64,000 nucleotides of DNA from Dysidea avara (Eukaryota > Porifera > Demospongiae > Dictyoceratida > Dysideidae): positions 32,797,716 to 32,861,715 of the forward strand of contig NC_089276.1 in NCBI RefSeq assembly GCF_963678975.1, in the 5' to 3' direction. Below, piece by piece: positions 34,901-46,074 of the stretch. Numbering within the stretch: position 1 is the stretch's first letter; every line of letters begins with the position of its first letter. The translations under genes were made by a program, and so were the position numbers. The notes beneath the pieces are model-generated. The model made no database searches. It was not told the origin of the DNA and saw nothing but the letters and a program-made list of their open reading frames with translations.

Positions 34901-36593
34901 CCAGTGTTTGTAATATCATGTTTGATTTAATGACTTCACTAATCCTTTTGGCTCCAACACTAGTTATGTTATTTTCAGCCAGATTAAGACTTTGTAATGT
35001 GTTGTTGGTTTTAAGATACTCACTGATAGCTATAGCTCCATCATCAGATATGTTGTTGTGCGAAATGTTTAGTGTTTGTAATATTATGCTTGATGTAATG
35101 ACTTCACTAATTCTTGCTGCACCAACATCTGTTACACTATTGTGCGACATTTTGAGATCCTGAAGTGTATTGTTGTGTTTGAGATACTCACTGATAGCTA
35201 TAGCTCCATCATCAGATATGTTGTTGTTCGAAATGTCCAGTATTTGCAAATTTGTGGTGGTTACACTTTTAATACCATGTACAGCATTTTCAGACAGGCT
35301 AAAGTGTTGAAATGCACTATCACTTTTGTAAAAGTCACCAAAGGGTTTACTTCCATTGTCACATACGTTGTTCAAAAAATTAAACTTATGCAGATAGGTA
35401 TTGTTTTGCAAAAATTCTGCTATATAAATTTCTCCAGTTCTACTCATGTTTTGATTGCACACATTATATGACTGAACTGTAGCATCCAGAAATGCATAAT
35501 TATTGTTCCATGATATTTTAAAGCTGTTCAATGATCTACCTTTGTTATAATTCTCATGGTCATAGATTCCATCAGGTGATATGATTTGTGAAATTTCTTG
35601 TACTCGTAGTTGGGTAAGGTTGCAAAAAAAAGCTAATATTAAAATTGCTTCTGTATTTGTAAAACCTTTGCTACAGATATGGCATAACTGACCTGCAGCT
35701 TCTAGAGTGATATGATTGTTACCACAAAATATCTTTAATGTTTGGAGTGATTCATTTTTCTTGAGATATTTGCTGAATTCTAATATTCCATTATAAGGGA
35801 TATCATTGTGAGAAAAGTCAAGTGTTTGCAGTACTGTGTTCACCTCAATGGCCTTGCCAATCTCTATTACTCCTACACTAGTAATATTATTGTTTGATAT
35901 ATCAAGGTACTTCAGTGTACCACTGTTCCTAAGGTAACCACCTATAGCCATAGCTCCTAAATCAGATATATCACACTGTGAAAGGTAGAGTTCTGTAATC
36001 ATGGTACTATTTCGCAAAAATGCTGAAACAAGAATTGCACCAGCATCACCATAGCCCATTTTGGAAACATCATATGATTGCACAGAACCACTTAAAGCTA
36101 TCCTATTGTTATTCCATAATATAATAAGTTTTTGCAGTGTTTTGTTGTTTCTGAGACTCCCACTGATCGTAATAATCCCATCATCTGATAAATTATAATA
36201 TGAAATGTCAAGATAGTCTAACATTGAGTTGAGATTGAGAGTATCTATAATCTTGCTTATTCCTACACAAGTAAGACCATCAAATGACAAATCAAGTGCT
36301 TTAATATCTCTGTTATCCACAAGACAGCAGCCTAAAACTTCTGCTCTGTACTCTTCACTTCTGTCAAAGAGATCTATGGCTGTGTCATCACAACTGTTAA
36401 CTTTTGGAAATTCACAATTGATATTATCATCATTCAAATATAAACTAGTCATTTTAATAACAGGAGTTTTATTGTTGAAATGTAGTTGATTAAATGAAAT
36501 GTAAACTGTTAAAATACGTGGGATGGTTTTGTATGCATTGACTACTTCTGTAAATCCATACTTGGAAACATTATTGTATGACAAATTAAGCAC
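31938..36593 (-). CDS. NLR receptor, long leucine-rich repeat region
   Basis: A 1551-codon frame made almost entirely of ribonuclease-inhibitor-type LRRs with the core LxxLxISxNxISDDGAxxIS, ending in a basic tail (SKRFGNPKHPYKSHTKH). It continues the frame of the NACHT ORF upstream: only 15 codons and one TGA separate them. Internal modules are duplicated. The phrase around VNMLNSSLQKLNISHNNISD recurs at about 32857, 33442, 34198 and 34773 (spacings 585, 756, 575), nearly identical at DNA level. In NLRs this region senses ligand or restrains the NACHT domain. If the TGA is real, this part would only be made by readthrough, reinitiation or splicing. The plus-strand ORFs over this region are antisense shadows of the repeats. 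Confidence 0.9.
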   Translation of the reverse strand: MLNLSYNNVSKYGFTEVVNAYKTIPRILTVYISFNQLHFNNKTPVIKMTSLYLNDDNINCEFPKVNSCDDTAIDLFDRSEEYRAEVLGCCLVDNRDIKALDLSFDGLTCVGISKIIDTLNLNSMLDYLDISYYNLSDDGIITISGSLRNNKTLQKLIILWNNNRIALSGSVQSYDVSKMGYGDAGAILVSAFLRNSTMITELYLSQCDISDLGAMAIGGYLRNSGTLKYLDISNNNITSVGVIEIGKAIEVNTVLQTLDFSHNDIPYNGILEFSKYLKKNESLQTLKIFCGNNHITLEAAGQLCHICSKGFTNTEAILILAFFCNLTQLRVQEISQIISPDGIYDHENYNKGRSLNSFKISWNNNYAFLDATVQSYNVCNQNMSRTGEIYIAEFLQNNTYLHKFNFLNNVCDNGSKPFGDFYKSDSAFQHFSLSENAVHGIKSVTTTNLQILDISNNNISDDGAIAISEYLKHNNTLQDLKMSHNSVTDVGAARISEVITSSIILQTLNISHNNISDDGAIAISEYLKTNNTLQSLNLAENNITSVGAKRISEVIKSNMILQTLDISYNTISDDGAITIIIAVTNHKTPLSIDVSENSRKLDEVNMLNSSLQKLNISHNNISDVGVTEIIKCLKMNTTLQELTISWRRSYSIYYPYQHDDHFLNLNNSSHSYNMYGKHFGDTGIILILAFLQNNHNTIQELYVVNNNISDDGAIAISEYLKTNNTLQSLNLAENNITSVGAKRISEVIKSSMILQTLDISQNNISDDGAITIIKAVTNKTSLSVDVSENSRKLDEVNMLNSSLQKLNISHNNISDVGVTEISKCLKMNTTLQELTISWRRSLQTYSWFCQYQHDDPFLNLNNSSHSYNMCGKYFDDTGIILILALLQNNHNTIQELHVANNNISDDGAIAISEYLKTNNTLQSLNLAKNNITSVGAKRISEVIKSSMILQTLDISHNKISDDGATVISEYLKTNNTLQSLNLAKNNITSVGAKRISEVIKSSIILQTLDISHNNISDDGAITIIKAVTNNKTSLSIDVSENSRKLDEVNMLNSSLQKLNISHNNISDVGVTEISKCLKMNTTLQELTISWRRSLQKYSLSYQYRHDDPFLNLNNSSHSYNMYGKHFGDTGIILILAFLQNNHNTIQELHVANNNISDDGAIAISEYLKTNNTLQSLNLAENNITSVGAKRISEVIKSSMILQTLDISYNNISDDGAITIIKAVTNKTSLSINVSENSRKLDEVNMLNSSLQKLNISHNNISDVGVTEISKCLKMNTTLQELTISWRRSLQTYSWFCQYQHDDHFLNLNNSSHSYNMCGDCFDDTGIILILAFLQNNHNTIQELHVAYNNISDDGAIAISEYLKTNNTLQSLNLAGNNITSVGAKRISEAIKINTVLQTLDISRNRISDDGVVAISSCIKENYTLRHFISDDDISSNVMEKVREDIGSQLIAIPRCIVFAPNSGFLQTMPLSCTHNRSKIGMHMNIELDSSNAWAPMQFIDPIFSGNNTLNFANAKTHVKSVQFTNGRKCFKSKHSKRFGNPKHPYKSHTKH

Positions 36594-36638
36594 ATGTAAA
36601 GAAGATTTACTGTTAATGCTTTGAAAAATGAATGTGAT

Positions 36639-39247
36639 TCATGCAACGGAAATCTCATTTGTGGACATGTTGACCTCTTGTAGAGTTACATTTTTCTTGA
36701 GACACTCACTAATGGCAATAGCTCCATGATCACATATAAAATTGCGTGAAATATCTAACTTTTGTAAATACTGGTTTATCTGTAGCGAAGATACTATCTT
36801 TGTTATTCCTTTGCTAGAGATAAAATTTCTAGACATATCAATTCTTTTCAAACAGCAGTTGTTTTCAATACACTCACCCATGTACTCTGCACACCTGTCT
36901 GTCAAGTTGTTCTGTGATAGATTAAGATAAACTACAGTTTTGTTATTGCTTAAAATATTTGCTACTATCTGTGAACCACTGTCTTCAAGAAATTTATTAG
37001 AAAAATCAAGCAATGAAACCTTCGTATTTATGCAATAAGTACCCCACGACATTTTAAAGTGCTGTAGTGTAGTGTTATGTTTTAATGATTCACTAATGTC
37101 TATTGCTCCAGTAGTGGAAATGCCATTGTTTGAGATATCAAGTGTTTTTAATGTCCTACTATTGCATAAAATGTTAACTATTTGCTTGACCATGTCATCT
37201 TTCAAATGGTTTCCAGATATATTTAGTGACTCCACTATGGTAGGGCAGTTGGAGAGAAATGTTAAAATCTCTTTAATATCTACTTGACCAAGAGAAGACC
37301 AGTTCAGTACCTTGGGGCCATGAGGCTGAAACATGGAACAGTAGACATTAAATGACAGAACAGAATTATTACCAAACAAGTCAACCTTTTCTATATTTGA
37401 AGCCTTTTCTGGATGCATAACAAAAAACTGCTCTATAATGCTCATACCGATATCACCAATACAACAGTCCCTCAGAACTAATGTCTGTACTTGTATATTA
37501 TATTTGGAAATATAAGATAGAAGTGATGAAATGTGGTGTGGATGTAATCTTACATTACAAAAATTAATTTCGCCATTTTGAAATAATGCAGAAATTTCTT
37601 CAGGTACCTTTTCACTATTTGATTCCATAAAGCACTGAAACAAATGCAAGCATTTTGGTTTATTTGTAATTATGTGTTTTGATAAAGACTTTTCAGTTTT
37701 TGAATGAGTCCTGTATAAAAATTGAGAAAATGCTTCCGATGATACTCCGTTAATTCCGACATACATCATCCACATAAAACTATATCTACTTTCCCAAAAT
37801 GTGTTTTTTAACAATGCCAACTGTTGTTTACCTTCAAGTGTAGTTAAATAAAAAGCAGCTAAAAATTCTTGCATGGTGTAATGCAAAAAATTGAATGAAG
37901 CATCTTTACCTGGCCCTTTCTGTGCAAAGTGCTGTACAACTTGTAGCAATTCAAATCCATTTAGGGCTCCTGGTACATCACCAATTTCAGGACAATAATT
38001 TTTTATCTCTTTGTATGTAAAAATTAACTGATTGTTGTGCATTCCTCCATAAGCTAATTCTGATAATTTATAAATAATACCATACACAGGTTTAGGTAGC
38101 TCTTCCAACTTATTAAATACTGTACAAATACAATCAGGTGGTATTAATCTTTGTTTGGTTAAACTCCGATATATTGTATGTAGAATGAAAGATTCATTCA
38201 TTTCTGTCAGCGTTTCAGGTAATTCACTTTGAACTTTAAACAAGTAAAGAAGTACTGCTAAGTGAAGAGGAACATATATCAAGCTATTAATAATTGGATG
38301 GCACTTGAGGTAGGCTATTAAACGTTCTTGCTTATCAGGTGATTCTTTCAGTGAGTTTATAATGTATTCATCACGCTCTTTTTTAGCAAATCCAAGAATT
38401 TCAATCCTTCGGTCAACTTTGTCATGTAAGTGCATAGTAGCATGCGGTCGTGAAGTAACCACCAGTACAGAATTAGGAAATATCTTACCTTTAATAAGGT
38501 TTGCAATAAATGACGTTTCACGCAAACTGGCAGGGTATTCATCATAACCATCCATTACTATACATACTTTCATGCTTTGAAGCTTTGTAACCACCTTTTC
38601 AATTTGTCCTTCACAATAAGTTTGGCAACCTGCAGTTTTTAGTAAGTATTGGACTAGCTGGATCTCAGATTTCACAACTCTTAATTCAGGATCTCGAAGG
38701 AACAATAAGAACAGCACTGATACATTTTCTAGCAAACGTTTTTTAGCCCACAGGTAAGCTATTTCTTTAGCTAAAACAGTTTTTCCTATTCCAGGTGCAC
38801 CCTCAATTAGAATACGTTTAGGTGGCATACTAGAGTCAACAGCAGCCCCTGCAAGCTCATTATGATCAGCAGTAAAAATATCATCAATGTTCTTTGTGAT
38901 TCTAGAATGTGTACCTTTAGTACATGAAGAATCTGCTTGCTTGTCTTGTGAATTACAACTAGCATGCTTGTTTAAATACTCAGTTACCAATGTATCCACT
39001 CTGACAGTGCCATCTTTGTGGCGGTTAGATATTTCAATTAGTTCTTGCTTTGTTCGCCTACCTTTGTAGTGTATTAAAGCAACATTGACAATAGTTCTTG
39101 GTTGATTAGGTGGCCATTCATCATCTTCGTTTATTTTTCTTATTTCTGTATACTCTTTACGAAGCTCATCTGTTACCTGATCAAACGTATCTAATCTTCC
39201 TTTAGTGCTGCTACATATCTTCTCTGCTTCTGTATCTAACACAACAC
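36639..39247 (-). CDS. NLR receptor, NACHT domain exon
   Basis: The exon starts after the acceptor tttaaacag at 39248. The frame begins in phase 1 (GT|GTT|GTG|TTA), so an N-terminal exon is required; the first in-frame codon usable as a start is only GTG. Numbering from 39242, residues 41-115 form a conserved linker with WPPNQPRTIVNVALIHYKGR. Walker A is GAPGIGKT (148-155), Walker B is CIVMDGYDE (227-235), and a sensor motif VVTSRPHA lies at 261-268. NACHT winged-helix regions follow, and LRRs begin near residue 590. The frame stops at TGA 36641-36639 within an LRR, at a site where Gly is expected. NLRs are cytosolic sensors that oligomerise through NACHT. The N-terminal effector may be the Death exon at 58907-59185. 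Confidence 0.93.
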
Positions 39248-40399
39248 CTGTTTAAATATGAGTAAATGTAACTTACATGACTATTCAAGTGCATGTAATG
39301 TATATTAGGTGTACAAATGTCTATCTCTGCACTAGCAGTACAAGGAAATGTGGCCAAAAGCACTTACTTTTTGGGGTCTCAGATAAGTTGTAATTGAAAC
39401 TGCTAATCAAATTAAAAATAATTGAATAAGGTTTTAGTGAATAAAAGTAATGATATCACAATCAATGATGGCATTACTGCATAGCTTTGTGGGGAAAAAA
39501 ACTATGCTATGTTGTAATCCCATCATTCATCATGATATCTCTCATTTTACTACTTTTTAAACAAGGTGCATGCCCACAGCCAGCCGAAGACTGGCTGTGG
39601 ATACATTCCTGATGTACTGAAACTGTTTTCATAAAAGTGTGTATGTGTGCGTATGTGTGCGTATGTGTGCACGTGCCTACCTAACTATCTACGTTTGTCC
39701 ATATACAAACACACCCACATGAGCAAATTTGTTAAATAGTAAAAGCAGCTTGCATGTAAGAAGCTAAAGCAAAATGAAGTCTGTATTAAACTTTCGCACA
39801 GGTAAACTTTGGTCTGAAGTGGTTCTTTTCAGCATTCTGTAATATGGGTGTGACAACTTTCCTCAGACTTTGTGAATTACGTACCTTCCCTTTGGGTTTT
39901 GTAAGCATTTAACAACTGAAAAAAAGTGTAGGCCTTGTAGACTACCAGGAATAGCCTATTACAGTGAGTTGAAAGGGGAATGTTCCCTACATACATGAAC
40001 AACATGAAGAGCAACTTTAAGGCTTTGTCGACAGAATTTTTTGGAAAAAACATGATAGTCAAACTATCAAACAGTTTAAAAGATACTTCTGTAATTTATT
40101 GCAAAATCAAAAATCTATTTGCTAAAATAATAACACAGTAACACCAAGAGTTAATAATAGTGGGAGGGAGAGTATCCAACGCTCAATATGCATGTATAAA
40201 ATGAACACGTAGAGCAATCCAGATACTGTCGTATATTTTCGTATTTTTCCAATGTGTTAACATGAAGCTATTTTTGTTTTAGCTGACTGGACTGATTCCA
40301 ATATGTACATTATTGATACAATACTAGCCAAATTTGTGGCATGTGCTCCAATGTCTAATCCAGTATGTGTTTCCTTGAGAAGTGAAGGGCATTGAGATG
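39248..40399. other. Upstream flank of the NACHT exon, probable intron
   Basis: No coding sequence is seen. It contains a hairpin at about 39571-39602 (cacagccagccgaaga/ctggctgtg), related to the small hairpins of the foldback elements, and a short gtatgtgtgc tandem near 39640-39672. Confidence 0.4.
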
Positions 40400-42293
40400 A
40401 GCTATTGGTGTGTCCAAGAAGATTGTTGGAAGCCTCACTTTTGGCAGACTTCATCAGTGGAAGCATTTCGGTAAATGCCTGCCACAATATGGAGGAAGAA
40501 ATTCCTGTTCAAGAATTGAGCTCGCTTTAATTGGAACGAGTAGTAAAGTTTCCAGAGCTGCAGTTCTCCCATGGATACGTGCTCAACAGCAAGAAACAGA
40601 TGTTGATTGTTACCCAACGCCACCTTGCTAACCATCCACCATTTGGCTATGTGTCCAGAGTGAGAACAACTCTTCAAGAAGATGGCAGCTATAAGGTACA
40701 CATTCTGATGCGAGATCTGGAGAATGGCATTCTGTAGAATGAATCAGAGGTTCATGAATTGTTGGAAAGATTTAGTACAGCATCAACTCACAAATTTTTC
40801 TCTGGAATAGAGTGGTCCTACTATCGTGAGCACTATTTTGATGCAATAAGATTTGACATCAAAAGCAATTGCCATACAGAAGCTCCATTTCACTGCATAG
40901 ATTCTGTTGACTGCAAGATGTGGTTTTAACTGACGATGAATGCTTTTTTTAGCAGCTAAGAACAGTACTGAAGCTACATGCTCAGTTTGTAAGAGACTTT
41001 GCTCAAATCGTGAATGGCAGTTAAATCGTACTGCTAAAGAAAGTATTTCTAGAAAGATTAAAAGGCAAGCTGCCTCTTCGAGGGCTAGGCTGATGTATAT
41101 GTCTCTGGCAAGCCAACTGAAAAGGAAGCAGAATGCTTCGATAAAACGTGGAGGTACCAAGAAGAAGCTAGCAAAGTATGAGAAGACAGAGTCTACCCTA
41201 GCTGACAAACAGCACACACAAATGTGTGATGTAAATTTTATTGATGGTGTTGCTACAGAAGATCTTTGAGGAAGGGGAGATTCATGGTGTCAGTAGCAAG
41301 CTTAAGGAAATGACAGATGAAAGACAAAACATGGAACAGTTTCAGAAAGATCAGGCTAGAAATGGTAAGCAAATATTAAGAATTCTTTGCACTATTGAGA
41401 AATGTTGCCCGTTGCTGTTTGTAGCTTAAGAGTATTGTAAGTGTTAAATGTATTTTATTTACCTATGTAGTTACTGGGAAATGCAGCAATCAATGGAGTA
41501 TGATTACAGTCCGGATGGTTAAGCTTTCTTATAGTATTTGGTGTGTATGTCTACTGTGACTGTTGTTTATGTAGCTCTGGCAAACTTAACTAGAAGTCCA
41601 GCAGCTTATGAAGCATTAAAGAGTTTGATATACGTATTACAGCTGCTATCTCAATCTTTGTTACAATCTTATACTGGTGCATTTCTACATGATCCTGGTA
41701 CCAACAGCAAATGCATTACAGACCAGGTTGCCCAACATGTGCTGTTTAAGGCAGAGTGTGAGAAGATGGGCAAACATTCTCCTAAGTCAGATGGCGTGCT
41801 AGTGTTTTATGAAGTCAAAGTGGTATGCCAACTAATGTGGAACTCTAGGAGCCAAAATTTGACAGGATTAGCCATAACCAGTAAAGATATGTCACCTCTG
41901 ACTGATATTTACAACTCCTGCAGACTCCACAAACTGCAGCACAAACAGCTTATATTCTACAGTTTTTGTGGCGTAACTTGACCAGTAGCTATGACATTGT
42001 CGGCCCATACTTCACTCGTGCTGAGTCAGTTGACTGCAAGTTTGTTCTTACTTGTGTATTGAAGACCATCAGATTGTTCCATCATCATGGGCTCAAACTA
42101 GCTTACTAATGTGTGATGGCTATGCTGCAAATCTCACTGCCATCAAGTCTACTCATGGAGTGAATGGCGCGTATTCTTTGCTAGATGACTGTGCTACAGA
42201 TAGGTTTGAGATCAAGCCATGGTTCATCAACCCATACAGTCCACCAGATCTAATCTTTTGGATGATTTGCCCAACACCTAGTAATGTAGTATC

Positions 42294-44199
42294 AAGACAC
42301 ACGGTAGTGTGTCATGCGGCCCAAGAAGCCGGCGTGCACACCCGTGAGTATATTGACAGGAAGAACGGAAATGCAATTGTTGCACCTCCATAGCTCTGTG
42401 CTGCCTTGATGAAACAAGATGCTTTTTGCTGTGGACACTCCCTTCAACTTCAGTACTCCACATTCCAAATTTGAGCAAAATTGTTTCAAGCGTTCCCGAG
42501 ATATGCGACTTCACAAATTGGCTTAGTTTCTTAGTTTTTTTTTCTTCTTATTTTTCTTCCTCTTTTCTCGCAACCTTACAAAAGCCGCTATAAAACGTGA
42601 ACGCAATATCCGATTGCCTTGCAATTTGGCACACAGAAGGGGGGTATAAAGGCGCATCTCTGTACCAACTTTGGCTGGAATATGATAAACAGGCAAAGAG
42701 TTATTAGCGATTATTCACTACAAATAACACCAATATGTTGTCACGCCTACAGGGTAAACCGCTTATGGAAAGAAGCTGAAAATCAGTGGGTGAATAGGTT
42801 AACTATTGAACCTCAAACCTTTTGTGGTTTGAAAGAAATCGAGCTAAAAACCAGGAAGATACAACGAAAAAACCAACAGTGTGTAACAATTATGCAATTG
42901 AGATTAATAGAAAAAACGTCTACTTTCCCCGTCCACCCGAAAAACCGCTTGGGGGTAATGCTTTGAAATTCACTGTACAGATGGAGTAATCATCTTAGAA
43001 AGGATCTTGAATGGTGTAGAAGAATCAGACTTGAAGCCACGGAGTTATAACACGAAATCAAACTTGGTGTAGCAAGTGCGAGATCGAGATACTCTAATAG
43101 AGCAGTCACCCTGAAAAGAATTCAAAAGATCAGCTAGAAACTAGTAACCTGTATAGAGATAAGCTACAAACAATTCACCCTGTAGAGAGATCAGCTAGAA
43201 GAAGCTACCTTGTAGGGAGTTCAACTACGTAGTTCAGCTAGAAGAACTCACCTTGTAGAGAGTTCAGCTACAAAGAAACCACCATGTAGAGAGTTCAGCT
43301 ACAAATAAATCGCCCTGTAGAGGAATCAGCTAGAAGAAATTACCCTGTACAGAGTTCAGCTACAAAGAAACCATCATGTAGAGAGTTCAGCTGCAAACAA
43401 ATCACCTGTAGAGAGTTCAGCTACAAACAAATTACCCTGAAGAAAGGTCAGCTAGAAGAAGTCACCTTGTAGAGGGTTCAGCTACTAACTGGTGACCCTG
43501 TAGAGACATCAGCTAGAAGAAGTTACCTTGTAGAGAGTTCAGCTACAAACAAATCATCCTGTAGAGAGATCAGCTAGAAGAAGTTACCTTGTAGATAGTT
43601 CAGTTACAAACAATTCACCCTGTGAGAGATCAGCTAGAAGGACTCACCTTGTAGAGCGTTCAGTTACAAAGAAACCACCATGTAGAGTTGTGTAATAAAT
43701 ATATGCATTATATATATATAATTTGTACATTTATTGATAAAATATTTAAAGTATTCATCTGCTTCATCTTTTCTTTTTCCTGTGGAAAAGAAAAAAAAGA
43801 TAGGTTAAAATAGCCCCAAAGCTGGCCATAGGCCAGCTTTGGGGTATACAAATACAAAAAGAAGTGAAATCTAATCCAAAACAGCCAAGCTGTAAAAAAA
43901 GAGTGCGGCCTTCAAAAAGGCTATGGTGAAAAAAGATGTGAAATCCAAGGTGGCGGCCTAGAAATGACTGCGATGGTAGGTTAATGGTAAAAATGTTAAT
44001 AACGACAATCCAGGTGAATTTTGTGCCAAGACCAAGCGGCACCAAAATTCACCTGAACTGTAGTTATTAAAATTTTTGCCATTAACCTACCATCACAGCC
44101 ATTTCTTGGCCGCCACCTTGGATTTCACATCTTTTTCACCATAGCCTTTTTGAGGGCCGCACTCTTTTTTTACAGCTTGGCTGTTTTGGATTAGATTAG
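42294..44199. mobile_element. Foldback element FB, copy 1 (about 1.9 kb)
   Basis: Begins tcaagacacacggtagtgtg, as does copy 2 at 49681. It contains the phrase 'ctacagggtaaacc' (about 42751), then the motif ACTCTAATAGAGCAGTCAC (about 43090), a minisatellite (43105-43690), a small CCAAAGCTGGCC hairpin (about 43816-43846), and ends in a long inverted repeat (43868-44199; ends ATCTAATCC and GGATTAGAT). No ORF is shared by the copies. It lies between two recognisable parts of the transposase pseudogene, probably within its intron. Confidence 0.75.
43105..43690. repeat. Minisatellite of about 31-bp half-units
   Basis: Alternating 'gttcagctacaaacaa' and 'gatcagctagaagaa' units joined by 'ccctgtagagag' or 'ccttgtagagag'. 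A related array is at 57530-58385, in the same position within FB copy 3; copy 2 lacks it. Confidence 0.9.
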
Positions 44200-44746
44200 A
44201 ATAACATTTGGTATTTCACTTTTTTGTGTACACTGTAGCTCAAGAACATGATAAATCCTCTTTTTTCATCAAAGAGTGGGGGAACTAAACTGTTTCAGCG
44301 AGGAAAAGAGAATAGTTCCTTTGGATGGTCTACTATTATTGACATGTACAATCTGGATGTTAATCGAGCTAGAAAACAACGAACACATATGGTTCCACTC
44401 ATGTAAGATGTACATGTACGTACTAAGGGATGTGTGGACTAAGCTGAATGTCTCCCCAGCTAAAATCATGCAGGTTTACTTTGTGTAGACATGCATACGT
44501 GTGTAGTTGTTACATATATTGTGTTCCACAGCAAGAACAGGTGTTGACAGAGTTGTACTCTTACATCCATCAAGATCCCCACCTTCTGATGTGGCTACTA
44601 CTATTGAGACCCATAAATATTTAGAGGCACATAATCTGATATTTGAAAGAGGATTCCTGTGCCATGAAAAAGTTTGGCGATGAATTCAGCAGTGTTGAAA
44701 AACATCTCAAGTGGGCATGTGTTCTTTTAGCTTGTTAAATGCTTAA

Positions 44747-45437
44747 CCCCTTCACCGCCACATTTGTAGAAGCTCCAATCTACTGTTTCTAAATTGCTAT
44801 AACTTACACACCATACCATATAATCCTATAAAACTATATATCAATTTACTCGCTATGGAACAAGGAATTCGATTATGAAGTTGTTGTTTACACAAGAGCA
44901 ACCACAAATTCATTATATAACTTTAAAGTACGAAAATCGATCTAAGCGAAACCAAACGTGAAATTTCACTACTTTACAGGTTAGCACTGTTTATAATAAC
45001 ACAATAAACATCACTAACCAGTTTACAATTGAAGCGATTATCTCTAAGTCTGGTTTTCCAACATTTGAGCAAGTGCACATGTGCATACAAGCACGAGGTC
45101 ACTGTTTCGAGGTGAACAAAAATAGCAACACGCCACTGCAACCTATATAATCCCTCTCCTACTGTTTCTCTTTATTAGTAGGGCCATTATCACGTCAAAG
45201 AATTGTCTACAATGCTTGTTATCAATGTTCCGAAAGTACGTGATTGCATCATCTAACAGAGCAATAGTGTGCGAGAGACCGGTTATCCCTGTTCCCATTC
45301 ACTTAAGGGCGTGCCCACTACAGGATAAGCGCAGGGGCTACTAAAATGCTCGACTGAAGTTACAGAGCATTTAGAATGTGATGCTACGGGCGTTTATAAT
45401 TGCAAACTGCCATATGGCGGTTATGGCGGTGAGAGGG
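44747..45437. mobile_element. piggyBac-type MITE, TTAA target
   Basis: Flanked by TTAA at 44743-44746 and 45438-45441. The ends CCCCTTCACCGCCA and TGGCGGTGAGAGGG are inverted repeats with two mismatches over 14 bp. The 691-bp body has no transposase. It interrupts the transposase pseudogene after FERGFLCHEKV and before SNTQKAFLSL. Confidence 0.88.
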
Positions 45438-45816
45438 TTAAATTAACAGATACAAGTTTCGCTCATACTTCCAACACACAGAAGGCATTTCTCTCCTTGC
45501 AAAGTAAGTAGTTACATAAAATCATTTTAATCTATATAAACAGTGTACAATATAAGGGAAAATTATTGCTCGGACAGAATGGCCAATCAAAAGTAAATTT
45601 GATTGGCCATTTCTGAAATTGCATGGCCATAAGATAGAGGTGTACTATCCTAGTGTGCGAAGCACACCCCACAGTGCGAAGCACAAGCCTTCTAGGGGGG
45701 TCTGGGAGCATGCCCCCCCTGGAAAGTTTTGAAAAAGGATCACTCTGAGATTGAATCTGAGACCACTTTCAGCTACTTATCACTGAACTTTATGCACATG
45801 CATTTTACAGAGAATT

Positions 45817-46074
45817 AATTGAAGGGGTCAGTGGCAAAAGGGGACAAGTGCCATTTGAAAATTTAGGTGACCACGTGGTGGGCATTAAACAGAAGTTTGG
45901 TACATAATTGAATTATTGTAATATTTGGTAAAAATTTATTTGAGATTGCTTTAAATTCTGTTGTTTACTTAGTGAAAACATTATTCATATGGATAAAACA
46001 AGCCATTCCAATTTTTAAAAATTAGAAAAATGTGAAATGGCACATGTCCCCTTTTTCCGCTGACCCCTTCAATT
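45817..46074. mobile_element. 258-bp MITE with long inverted ends
   Basis: AATTGAAGGGGTCAGTGGCA at the left is mirrored at the right (tgaccccttcaatt). Symmetry continues through 'aaaaggggaca.gtgccattt' for about 38 bp. It lies inside a larger non-coding insertion within the transposase pseudogene, which also holds 'gtgcgaagcaca' and 'ggccgacc' repeats. Confidence 0.82.

Noticed and set aside
32043-35471. Series of plus-strand ORFs of 88-235 residues over the NLR
   Set aside because: They are antisense shadows of the highly repeated LRR coding strand; their sequence repeats exactly follow the LRR modules.
43764-44045. 93-residue minus-strand ORF, with similar ones at 50699-50920 and 58339-58713
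   Set aside because: They lie in the inverted-repeat tails of the foldback elements and are not conserved as proteins among the copies.
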